NCBI RefSeq assembly: GCF_934754625.1
Contig: NZ_CAKVIU010000064.1
DNA: 12,251 nt
Strand: one strand, 5' to 3'
DNA from: Catenibacterium sp900764725
GTDB taxonomy: Bacteria; Bacillota_I; Bacilli_A; Erysipelotrichales; Coprobacillaceae
The translations under genes and the position numbers were made by a program. The notes below the pieces were generated by a model. It was given only the letters and a program-made list of their open reading frames with translations, was not told where the DNA came from and did no database searches. This document shows, piece by piece, positions 1 through 6,219 of the stretch (position 1 is its first letter; each line of letters opens with the position of its first letter).

Positions 1-14
1 TTGAGCATAAAAAA

Positions 15-55
15 ATGAAAATACCAATTTGGGGTAGCCCAATTGATATTTTCAT
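15..55. terminator. Long imperfect hairpin, possible bidirectional terminator
   Basis: Arms of about 19 bases (ATGAAAATACCAATTTGGG and its near complement) enclose a short loop. On the + strand the hairpin is followed only by a weak T-rich stretch. On the - strand it is followed by seven T (bases 9-15 read in reverse), which would be a better terminator for leftward transcription. It may end an upstream gene outside the window or insulate the PTS operon. The structure is seen; the role is inferred. Confidence 0.4.
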
Positions 56-74
56 TTAATTTGTCAACAATCTG

Positions 75-99
75 AGAGTGGCTATGCCACTCTTTTTTT
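75..99 (+). terminator. Intrinsic terminator upstream of the PTS operon
   Basis: Perfect 8-bp stem AGAGTGGC/GCCACTCT with a three-base loop, followed by seven T (93-99). This is a textbook Rho-independent terminator. It most likely ends transcription of a gene to the left of the window, so that the PTS operon starts from its own promoter. Confidence 0.85.
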
Positions 100-120
100 A
101 TGTGACAAATGTCATATAAA
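97..120. promoter_or_regulatory. 24-bp near-palindrome, candidate Crp/Fnr-like operator
   Basis: The arms TTTATGTGACA and TGTCATATAAA pair at 10 of 11 positions around a central AA. The core TGTGA-N6-TCATA resembles the TGTGA-N6-TCACA pattern of Crp/Fnr-family regulators. The centre lies about 65 bases before the inferred PTS transcription start, close to where upstream activators of this class bind. The palindrome is visible; the identity of the regulator is inference. Its left end shares the T-run of the preceding terminator, so part of the symmetry could be accidental. Confidence 0.4.
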
Positions 121-143
121 AGACATGACTTTAGACAGATGGA

Positions 144-158
144 ATGAAAGCGTTTGAA
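144..158. promoter_or_regulatory. cre-like site (CcpA catabolite control) before the PTS genes
   Basis: ATGAAAGCGTTTGAA matches the left half and central CG of the catabolite-responsive element consensus (TGWAANCGNTNWCA) but lacks the C of the right half. It sits immediately upstream of the candidate extended -10, where CcpA binding would block RNA polymerase. Carbon catabolite control is common for mannose-family PTS operons in Firmicutes. The site is imperfect. Confidence 0.4.
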
Positions 159-167
159 TGCTAGAAT
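159..167 (+). promoter_or_regulatory. Candidate extended -10 promoter of the PTS operon
   Basis: TGCTAGAAT fits an extended -10 (TGnTAnAAT). No good -35 is visible, which suits an activator-dependent promoter. The start would be near base 174, giving a leader of about 17 bases. Similar short leaders are predicted for pgk, the MerR gene and hsdM. I found no sigma-54 type -24/-12 element, although many LevR/ManR-controlled PTS operons use one. Confidence 0.4.
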
Positions 168-190
168 GTAATCACAGGAGGAGAACAAAG

Positions 191-619
191 ATGAAATATG
201 TAGTACTTGTAAGCCATGGTGAGTTTGCAAAGGGATTAGCCAATGCACTTAGCATGTTAGCTGGAGAAAAGAAAGAAGTCATTGCAGTTGGATTAGAAAA
301 TGGTAAAACTGCTGATGAATTCGCAGAAGTATTTAAGGAAGCAGTCAATGTTATTACAGAAGATGATGAAATCATCCTTCTTGGTGATTTAATCGGAGGA
401 TCACCATTAACTACTGCACTTAATGTAATTAATGAAAAAGGGTTCACAAATAATACTGTTGTCCTAGGTGGTATGAACCTTCCACTTGCATTAACTACAG
501 TATTAATGAAGGACAATCTTGATAAGGAAATGCTTCCACAGGCTGTTTTAGGTGAAGCTCATGAAGCATTAAAAGAATTCAAACTCGCATCAGATGATGA
601 CGAAGAAGACGATATTTAA
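191..619 (+). CDS. PTS mannose/fructose/sorbose-family EIIA component
   Basis: Cytoplasmic phosphocarrier of 142 residues that accepts phosphate from HPr-His and passes it to EIIB. The start at 191 is chosen over an in-frame ATG at 158 because AGGAGGAG (176-183) lies 7 bases ahead of it and the family begins at this MKYVVLVSHG motif; the earlier ATG overlaps the cre and promoter elements. The phosphorylated histidine should be His9 in VSHGEFA. The GDLIGGSP stretch near residue 65 is also typical of the family. The length matches a stand-alone EIIA domain rather than an EIIAB fusion. The last residues form a strongly acidic tail (SDDDEEDDI) that recurs in EIIC of the same operon. It is first in the operon, 14 bases before EIIB. 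The sugar substrate cannot be told from the sequence. Confidence 0.93.
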   Translation: MKYVVLVSHGEFAKGLANALSMLAGEKKEVIAVGLENGKTADEFAEVFKEAVNVITEDDEIILLGDLIGGSPLTTALNVINEKGFTNNTVVLGGMNLPLALTTVLMKDNLDKEMLPQAVLGEAHEALKEFKLASDDDEEDDI

Positions 620-633
620 GGAGGAAAACAAAT

Positions 634-1125
634 ATGTCAGTTTCATTTATTCGTATTGATGACCGTATGATTCATGGTCAGACTTGTACTCGCTGGGCTA
701 GAGAATATCCTTGCGATGGTTTAGTAGCAGTGAATGATAAAGCAGCAGATAACAGCGTATTAAAGGCTGCTTATAAAGCTGCAAGTGGTAAAAAGACATT
801 TGTCTGGACAGTTGATGCTTTTGCTAAGAAATCTCAGAAGGTATTAGAATCTGATACTCAGTATTTCTTAATCACTAAGAATCCTATCGATATGGCTACT
901 ATCTTAGTAGATCAGGGATTCAAGTGTGGTATTGATACAGTTATTGTTGGTCCTTGTAATGACCGTGAAGGCGCTGTAAAGCTTGGTAATAACCAGTCTA
1001 TTACTCAGGAAGAAGCAGATGCTTTCGAAAGAATTGCTAAAGCAGGTTATAAAATCAAATTTGCCTTATTACCAGATGTATCAATTGGTACATGGGATGA
1101 TTTCAAAGGTAAATTTGGTTATTAA
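634..1125 (+). CDS. PTS mannose/fructose/sorbose-family EIIB component
   Basis: Phosphotransfer protein of 163 residues that takes phosphate from EIIA and gives it to the sugar during transport through EIIC/EIID. The signature RIDDRMIHGQ lies at the N-terminus, with the phosphorylatable histidine at position 14. Downstream, the PVPxxx-like central stretch and an IVGPCNDREGAV segment suit the alpha/beta EIIB fold. The length is normal for this family (about 160). AAGGAGG (618-624) overlaps the EIIA stop codon and precedes the ATG by 9 bases, implying tight co-expression. EIIA and EIIB are separate polypeptides here, unlike the fused EIIAB of ManX/ManL-type systems. The substrate is unassigned. 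Confidence 0.93.
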   Translation: MSVSFIRIDDRMIHGQTCTRWAREYPCDGLVAVNDKAADNSVLKAAYKAASGKKTFVWTVDAFAKKSQKVLESDTQYFLITKNPIDMATILVDQGFKCGIDTVIVGPCNDREGAVKLGNNQSITQEEADAFERIAKAGYKIKFALLPDVSIGTWDDFKGKFGY

Positions 1126-1154
1126 CAAATATTATATTTAAGGGAGAAAAAATT

Positions 1155-2006
1155 ATGGAAATTAGTTGGTTTCAAGCCGCTATTCTTGGTTTATTCGCTT
1201 GTTTATCAAGTATGCCAGGTTTAGGTGGTACATCAATTGGTAACTACACATTAGGTAGACCTTTAGTTGGTGGTTTAATTTGTGGTTTAGTTTTAGGCGA
1301 TTTAAAGACAGGTATTCTTGTTGGTATCGCTATGCAGTTAGTTTATATCGCATTAGTTACTCCTGGTGGAACAGTATCTGCAGACGTTCGTGCTGTCAGC
1401 TACATTGGTATCCCACTTGCAATGATTGCGATTCATTCTTATGGTTTAAATCCTGCTTCAACTGAAGCTCAGGGTCTTGCTACTTCATTTGGTTCAATGG
1501 TTGGTACATTAGGTACAGTATTATTCTATGGAACAGCTACTATCAACTTAGCATGGCAGCATGTAGGCTGGACTGCAGTTGAAAAAGGTGATTTCAAGAA
1601 ATTATATACAGTTAACTGGGTACTTCCTTGGATCTCACATATCATCTGTTCATTCATTCCAACATTAATCATGTGTAAAATGGGTGCACCAATGGTTGAC
1701 TTAATCAAGACTTACTTACCAATGGATGGTCTTGCTATGAAGACATTATTCACTGTTGGTTCATTATTACCATGTGTCGGAATTGCAATTCTTTTAAAAC
1801 AGATTGTAACTAAAGCAGTAGATTTCATCCCATTCTTCTTTGGCTTCACTTTAGCTGCATCACTAGGCATTAACTTAGTATCTGCAACATTAGTTGCTGC
1901 ATTATTCGCTTTAATCAACTACAAAATTAAAATGCTTTCTTTATCAAAAACAGCTGTTGTTGCTGCTGCAGATGATTTAGATGATGATGACGAGGAGGAT
2001 ATCTAA
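1155..2006 (+). CDS. PTS mannose/fructose/sorbose-family EIIC membrane component
   Basis: Membrane permease subunit of 283 residues that pairs with EIID to form the sugar channel. It begins MEISWFQAAILGLFACLSS, followed by GRPLVGGLICGLVLGDLKTG, the conserved EIIC pattern, and several hydrophobic segments spread from about residue 5 to 255. The family segment around residue 70 carries TPGGTVSADVRA. The C-terminus ends in an acidic tail, DDLDDDDEEDI, much like that of EIIA. The GAG-GAG codons of this tail also form the ribosome site for EIID, which starts one base after the stop. SD AGGGAGA (1140-1146) precedes the ATG. Function as EIIC is secure; the substrate is not. Confidence 0.93.
   Translation: MEISWFQAAILGLFACLSSMPGLGGTSIGNYTLGRPLVGGLICGLVLGDLKTGILVGIAMQLVYIALVTPGGTVSADVRAVSYIGIPLAMIAIHSYGLNPASTEAQGLATSFGSMVGTLGTVLFYGTATINLAWQHVGWTAVEKGDFKKLYTVNWVLPWISHIICSFIPTLIMCKMGAPMVDLIKTYLPMDGLAMKTLFTVGSLLPCVGIAILLKQIVTKAVDFIPFFFGFTLAASLGINLVSATLVAALFALINYKIKMLSLSKTAVVAAADDLDDDDEEDI
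1992..1998 (+). promoter_or_regulatory. EIID ribosome binding site inside the EIIC acidic tail
   Basis: GAGGAGG lies within the codons for the Asp/Glu tail of EIIC, 9 bases before the EIID ATG at 2008. GAG is rare in neighbouring genes, where GAA dominates, so these codons look selected for ribosome binding. Ribosomes finishing EIIC would cover this site, implying translational coupling of the two membrane subunits. Confidence 0.7.
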
Positions 2007-2007
2007 A

Positions 2008-2844
2008 ATGGAAAAGAAGATTTCAAAGAAAACTCTATCAAAATCATTCCATCATTGGTACTATGGTAACCTTACATGTTTCTCACAGGAACATATGCAG
2101 ACTTTTGGTTACTTAACATCAATGTTACCAATTATCGAAGAGTTATATGACAAAAAAGAAGATCAGGAAAAAGCTTTAAAAACTTATACTGCTTTCTTTA
2201 ACACTGAACCTCAGTTAGGTACTGTTATCGTTGGTGTTACTGCTGGTCTTGAAGAAGCACGTGCAAACGGCGCTGATGACGTAGATGATGAAACAATCAA
2301 TGGTTTACGTGCTGGTTTAATGGGTCCAATCGCTGGTATTGGTGACTCATTAGTAGTTGGTACTGTAATTCCTATCTTATTAGGTATCGCTTTAGGTATG
2401 AGTACTGGAGGATCTCCTCTTGGTGCTATCTTCTATATGATCGTATGGAACTTATTCGCATACTTCGGAATGAAGTTCTTATACTTCAAAGGTTATGAAC
2501 TTGGTGGTAAAGCCGTAGACTTCTTAGTAGGTCCTCAGGGTGAAGCACTAAGAGAATCTATCACAATGCTTGGTGCTATCGTTATTGGTGCTGTTGCAGC
2601 TACTTGGGTAAGTATCAAAACTTCATTCACAATGACTGCAGCTGGTGCTACTAAACCTTTCTTAGAATTACAGAAAACATTAGATGGCGTATATCCAGGA
2701 TTCTTAACTGCTGCATTCGTTATTCTTTGCTGGTATCTATTAGCTAAGAAGAAAATGTCTCCTATCAAAGTAATGTTATTACTTGTAGTTATTGCTTTCG
2801 TAGGTGTTGTTATTGGATTCTTCAACCCTGGATTAAAATACTAA
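2008..2844 (+). CDS. PTS mannose/fructose/sorbose-family EIID membrane component
   Basis: Partner of EIIC in the membrane channel; 278 residues from the ATG at 2008. An in-frame ATG at 1981 would add nine residues but lies inside the EIIC tail and lacks a ribosome site, whereas GAGGAGG precedes 2008. Family hallmarks are the N-terminal SKSFHHWYYGNLTCFSQEHMQ segment (shown in part), FFNTEPQLGTVIVGVTAGLEEARANG-like text near residue 70-90, and GLMGPIAGIGDSLVVGTVIP around residue 110-125. The C-terminal third is hydrophobic and ends just after the last helix. It is nearly contiguous with EIIC (one base between stop and start), so it is made in step with it. This completes a four-subunit system. 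Confidence 0.94.
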   Translation: MEKKISKKTLSKSFHHWYYGNLTCFSQEHMQTFGYLTSMLPIIEELYDKKEDQEKALKTYTAFFNTEPQLGTVIVGVTAGLEEARANGADDVDDETINGLRAGLMGPIAGIGDSLVVGTVIPILLGIALGMSTGGSPLGAIFYMIVWNLFAYFGMKFLYFKGYELGGKAVDFLVGPQGEALRESITMLGAIVIGAVAATWVSIKTSFTMTAAGATKPFLELQKTLDGVYPGFLTAAFVILCWYLLAKKKMSPIKVMLLLVVIAFVGVVIGFFNPGLKY

Positions 2845-2862
2845 TATAAAGGAGTATCTATC

Positions 2863-3126
2863 ATGAATAAAGAGCTTAAATCACATTATGTAGAAGAAGT
2901 AAAATATCAAACTAAGATGCTTAATAACTTAAAGAGATGGCTAAAGTATTCAATCATTTTTTCCTCATTATTCCTTGCGTTCATTTTATTTGGATCTTCA
3001 TCTCTTATATTAAGAATAATAGGAATCGTTGGTATGATACTTTGTGTAATCATATCTGTGATCATTGGGCTTGGAATTAGAAATGGTAGAAACAACGTCA
3101 ATAAGATTTTAGATTTAATTCAATAA
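2863..3126 (+). CDS. Small two-helix membrane protein of the PTS operon, unknown function
   Basis: An 87-residue protein I do not recognise. It has a basic N-terminal region with a short amphipathic stretch (residues 1-27), two strongly hydrophobic segments at roughly 28-47 and 50-71, and a short polar tail containing RNGRNNVNK. It therefore probably forms a helical hairpin with both ends in the cytoplasm. AAAGGAG (2849-2855) gives a good ribosome site, and the gene lies 18 bases after EIID and before the operon terminator, so it is co-transcribed with the PTS. It is not the DUF956/ManO protein often found at this position, which is larger and soluble. It could be an accessory or assembly factor for EIIC/EIID; that is inference from position only. 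Confidence 0.8.
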   Translation: MNKELKSHYVEEVKYQTKMLNNLKRWLKYSIIFSSLFLAFILFGSSSLILRIIGIVGMILCVIISVIIGLGIRNGRNNVNKILDLIQ

Positions 3127-3152
3127 TCCTATCAACTTATAAATTTAGTTAT

Positions 3153-3182
3153 ATGAGCATCACTTGGTGATGCTCATTTTTT
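3153..3182 (+). terminator. Strong intrinsic terminator ending the PTS operon
   Basis: Perfect 11-bp stem ATGAGCATCAC/GTGATGCTCAT with a TTG loop and six T. The T-run ends three bases before the GGAGGT ribosome site of the next gene, leaving no room for a promoter between them. Confidence 0.9.
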
Positions 3183-3196
3183 ATGGAGGTGTATGT

Positions 3197-3985
3197 ATGT
3201 ATCAATGTATATTAAGTGATATTGATGGCACATTATTAACTAATGAACATCATATCAGTCCTAAAACAAGAGACGCTATTAAATCATTAGATATTCCTTT
3301 TTTACCTGTTTCTGCAAGAAGTCCAGAAGGAATATATCCAATACTAAAAGAGAACGATATTGTTTGTCCAATGATCTGTTTTAGTGGAGGACTCATCTTA
3401 AATGAAAAGGGACAGGTATTATATGAAAATGGGATGAATTATAAACAGACAGAAGAAGTTATTACTTTTATTAAAGAAAAGAAATTTGACTGTACAGTAA
3501 ATATTTATGCATTACATGATTGGCTAGTAGAAGATAAAGAAGATCCTCGTGTTATAAGAGAAGAACGCATAGTAAAAGCCGAAGCACAAAAGGGAACACT
3601 TTCTTCATTAGATCCTTCTAGAAAAATACATAAGCTATTATGTATGTGTAATCCTCTTTATACAAAAGAAATAGAAAGAAACTTAAAAGAAAGATTTCCT
3701 CATTGTTCTATTGCCTGCTCTTCAGACATCTTAATAGAAATTATGAATGAAGGTGTGACTAAAGCAGATGCCATTAATCACTTATGTGACTATTATTCTA
3801 TTAATAAGAAAGATATTGTTGCTTTTGGTGATAACTATAATGATAAAGAGATGTTAGAGAGTGTAGGCATGGGTATTGCGATGGGAAATGCTCCTGAAGA
3901 TATCAAAAAAATCGCATCTGACATAACAGATACCAATAATCAAGATGGCATTTTCAAAGCCTTACAGAAATTACATATTATATAG
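3197..3985 (+). CDS. Cof-type HAD-superfamily phosphatase
   Basis: Cytoplasmic 262-residue hydrolase of the HAD superfamily (Cof/YbjI-like, class IIB cap), a group that removes phosphate from sugar phosphates and similar metabolites. Motif I is SDIDGTLL with nucleophile Asp8 and acid/base Asp10. Motif II is the serine in LPVSARS. Motif IV is GDNYND at 211-216, which binds magnesium. Between them lies the cap domain (about 80-180). The start at 3197 follows GGAGGT by 6 bases and matches the family N-terminus; an in-frame ATG at 3164 would fall inside the terminator stem. The gene has no visible promoter of its own and would depend on read-through of the PTS terminator or an upstream start inside the previous gene. 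Its position behind the PTS suggests, without proof, a sugar-phosphate substrate. Confidence 0.88.
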   Translation: MYQCILSDIDGTLLTNEHHISPKTRDAIKSLDIPFLPVSARSPEGIYPILKENDIVCPMICFSGGLILNEKGQVLYENGMNYKQTEEVITFIKEKKFDCTVNIYALHDWLVEDKEDPRVIREERIVKAEAQKGTLSSLDPSRKIHKLLCMCNPLYTKEIERNLKERFPHCSIACSSDILIEIMNEGVTKADAINHLCDYYSINKKDIVAFGDNYNDKEMLESVGMGIAMGNAPEDIKKIASDITDTNNQDGIFKALQKLHII

Positions 3986-4008
3986 AAGAAATCTCCGGCA
4001 AGTTGTAG

Positions 4009-4014
4009 TATAAT
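4009..4014 (+). promoter_or_regulatory. Candidate -10 box of the TIM-barrel gene
   Basis: A perfect TATAAT lies 28 bases before the chosen ATG, which places the transcription start near 4021 and gives a short leader like others in the window. No convincing -35 is visible at 16-18 bases upstream. Confidence 0.45.
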
Positions 4015-4041
4015 GTAAGCAATTACGGAGGTATGAAAAAA

Positions 4042-4935
4042 ATGAAAAGATTATTGAATTGTACAACAAGTGAAATGCTTGCAATGAATGGAGAAGAATT
4101 AAAACAGTCTATTCTTGCATGTGAAGGAAGAACTGTCATGACTGAAACAGTAGTGGCTATTCCACCATTATTAGGAGACTTAACTAATGCAGAACTCGCT
4201 GTTTCTTTTGGTAGTGATATGGTTCTTTTAAATGTATTTGATTGCAATAATCCAGTGATCAATGGTTTACCAGAATGTGATGAACCAGTTAAGAAGTTAC
4301 AGGAATTAATTGGTAGACCAGTAGGATGTAACCTTGAACCAGTAGACTTAGATGCTGATATGCTTGAAGAAAGACAGACAATTGCATCTGGTAGACAGGC
4401 TACTGCAGAAACATTTAAGAAAGCACAGGAATTAGGATTCAACTTCATCTGTTTAACAGGTAACCCAGGTGTTGGTGTATCTAATCATTCTATTGCTGCT
4501 GCAATCAAGGAAGCTAAGAAATATTTCAAAGGCTTAATTATTGCCGGTAAGATGCATGGTGCTGGTGTCAATGAACCAGTTGTAGACTTAGAAGCTATTA
4601 AAGAATTCATTGATGCAGGCGCTGATGTTATCTTAATGCCAGCAGTCAATACTGTGCCAGGTTTATCTGAAGCAACAGTCACAAAAGCTTGTGAATATAT
4701 TCATGCACATAACGCTTTAGCATTATCAGCTATCGGTACAATTCAGGAAGGTGCAGATACTGAAACAGTAAGAGAAATTGCGATTGTGAATAAAAGATGT
4801 GGTGTAGATATTCAGCATATCGGTGATGCTGGATGGTGTGGTATGGCTTTACCTGAAAATATCATGACGTTAAGCGTTGCCATTCGTGGAAAAAGATGGA
4901 CATATCATAAAATTGCTTCATCTGTAAATAGATAA
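4042..4935 (+). CDS. PEP phosphonomutase-like TIM-barrel protein, function unknown
   Basis: Predicted cytoplasmic protein of 297 residues. The start at 4042 is preferred because GGAGGT (4027-4032) lies 9 bases before it; the ATG at 4033 touches the ribosome site directly. The sequence has the alternating strand/helix pattern of a TIM barrel, with strand-end motifs such as NLEPVDLD (97-104), FICLTGNPGVGV (135-146), GLIIAGKMHG (164-173) and ADVILMPAVNTVPG (194-207). Proteins of this type are often labelled PEP phosphonomutase-related, and I believe some databases treat them as a domain of unknown function. I do not see the DTLLxxN/EDKxxPKxC signature of true PEP mutase/isocitrate lyase enzymes, so that activity should not be assumed. 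It sits between a HAD phosphatase and glycolytic genes, suggesting carbohydrate metabolism. No terminator is visible before pgk. Confidence 0.8.
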   Translation: MKRLLNCTTSEMLAMNGEELKQSILACEGRTVMTETVVAIPPLLGDLTNAELAVSFGSDMVLLNVFDCNNPVINGLPECDEPVKKLQELIGRPVGCNLEPVDLDADMLEERQTIASGRQATAETFKKAQELGFNFICLTGNPGVGVSNHSIAAAIKEAKKYFKGLIIAGKMHGAGVNEPVVDLEAIKEFIDAGADVILMPAVNTVPGLSEATVTKACEYIHAHNALALSAIGTIQEGADTETVREIAIVNKRCGVDIQHIGDAGWCGMALPENIMTLSVAIRGKRWTYHKIASSVNR

Positions 4936-4957
4936 TTGGCAAGAATACTATTTTTGA

Positions 4958-4987
4958 TTGTATATAAATATTTAATTGTGCTATAAT
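4958..4987 (+). promoter_or_regulatory. Promoter of pgk-tpiA
   Basis: TTGTAT (4958-4963) and TATAAT (4982-4987) are separated by 18 bases, with TGC forming an extended -10. The start would be near 4994, giving a 17-base leader with AGGAGG only 2-8 bases in. This is the best ordinary promoter in the window, as expected for highly expressed glycolytic genes. Confidence 0.75.
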
Positions 4988-5010
4988 TCGTCGTAGGAGG
5001 ATGATAATTA

Positions 5011-6195
5011 ATGGATAAATTAACAATTAGAGATATTGATGTCGCAGGCAAGACAGTTCTTGTACGTGTAGATTTCAATGTACCAAGAGACAAAAACACA
5101 GGAGAAATTACAGACGATAACAGAGTTGTTGCTGCATTACCAACAATCAACTACTTATTAGATCACAACCCAAAGGCTGTTGTACTTTTCTCTCACTTAG
5201 GTAAGATCAAGAAGGAAGAAGACAAAGCTAAGAACGATATGGCTGTTGTTGCTCCTAAACTTGCTGAATTATTAGGAAGAGATGTTAAGTTCGTAAACGC
5301 TACTCGCGGTGCTGAACTTGAAGAAGCAGTTAAGAACGCTGAAAACGGACAGGTTATCTTAGTTCAGAACACTCGTTATGAAGCTGGTGAAACTAAGAAC
5401 GATCCAGAATTAGGTGCATATTGGGCATCACTTGGTGATGTATTCGTAGAAGATGCATTCGGTTCAGTTCATAGAGCTCATGCTTCAACTGTAGGAATCG
5501 CTTCTCACTTACCAGCAGTTGCAGGTTTCTTAGTAGAAAAGGAAATCGCTTATATTGGTAAGGCTGTATCTGATCCAGAAAGACCTTTAGTAGCTATCTT
5601 AGGTGGTTCTAAAGTATCTTCTAAGATCGGTGTAATCGAAAACTTATTAAACGTTGCTGATAAGATCATTATCGGTGGTGGTATGTGCTATACTTTTGCT
5701 AAAGCTCAGGGACATACAGTTGGTTCTTCATTAGTTGAAGAAGATAAAGTAGAATTAGCTAAGTCATTCATCGAAAAGGGTGGAGATAAGTTAATCCTTC
5801 CAATCGACTCTGTAGTAAGCAGTAAGTTTGGTGAAGACGGAGATATCAAGGTTGTTGGTGAAGATGTACCTGATGGATACATGGGTCTTGATATTGGTCC
5901 TAAGACTGTTGAATTATTCGCTAAAGAACTTGAAGGTGCTAAGACAGTTATCTGGAATGGCCCTATGGGTGTATTCGAAATGCCTAAGTTCGCAGAAGGT
6001 ACTAAAGCTGTATGTAGCATGTTAGCTAACCTTGAAGGTGCTAACACTATCATCGGTGGTGGTGACTCTGCAGCTGCTGTTAAGCAGTTAGGATTCGCTG
6101 ATAAGGTATCTCATATTTCTACTGGTGGAGGAGCATCATTAGAATATATGGAAGGTAAAGTATTACCAGGTATCGCTGCTATCAACGATAAATAA
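5011..6195 (+). CDS. pgk: Phosphoglycerate kinase
   Basis: Glycolytic enzyme transferring phosphate from 1,3-bisphosphoglycerate to ADP to give ATP and 3-phosphoglycerate; cytoplasmic monomer. Its 394 residues match the normal bacterial length. Visible signatures are VRVDFNVP (18-25) and SHLGK (61-65), in the substrate-binding N domain; NTRYEAGE (120-127); DAFGSVHRAHAS (148-159); the hinge and nucleotide-side segment LGGSKVSSKIGV (197-208); WNGPMGVFE (from 315); and GGGDS (349-353), which contacts the nucleotide phosphates. AGGAGG (4996-5001) lies 9 bases before the ATG. Codon use is very biased, consistent with high expression. It is followed 24 bases later by tpiA. The usual gap, gpm and eno neighbours are not in the window. 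Confidence 0.98.
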   Translation: MDKLTIRDIDVAGKTVLVRVDFNVPRDKNTGEITDDNRVVAALPTINYLLDHNPKAVVLFSHLGKIKKEEDKAKNDMAVVAPKLAELLGRDVKFVNATRGAELEEAVKNAENGQVILVQNTRYEAGETKNDPELGAYWASLGDVFVEDAFGSVHRAHASTVGIASHLPAVAGFLVEKEIAYIGKAVSDPERPLVAILGGSKVSSKIGVIENLLNVADKIIIGGGMCYTFAKAQGHTVGSSLVEEDKVELAKSFIEKGGDKLILPIDSVVSSKFGEDGDIKVVGEDVPDGYMGLDIGPKTVELFAKELEGAKTVIWNGPMGVFEMPKFAEGTKAVCSMLANLEGANTIIGGGDSAAAVKQLGFADKVSHISTGGGASLEYMEGKVLPGIAAINDK

Positions 6196-6219
6196 TTTTT
6201 CGAGGAGATATAATTTAAA

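Noticed and set aside
4023..4448. Long minus-strand frame of 141 codons opposite the barrel gene.
   Set aside because: It is a shadow of a well-supported gene with family-like sequence on the + strand; no ribosome site or recognisable protein.
5706..6053. Minus-strand frame of 115 codons inside pgk.
   Set aside because: Shadow of pgk caused by its biased codon use; the + strand protein is certain.
6209..6214. TATAAT between pgk and tpiA.
   Set aside because: It lies between the ribosome site and the tpiA start, so a transcript from it would begin at or after the start codon; no -35. Likely chance.
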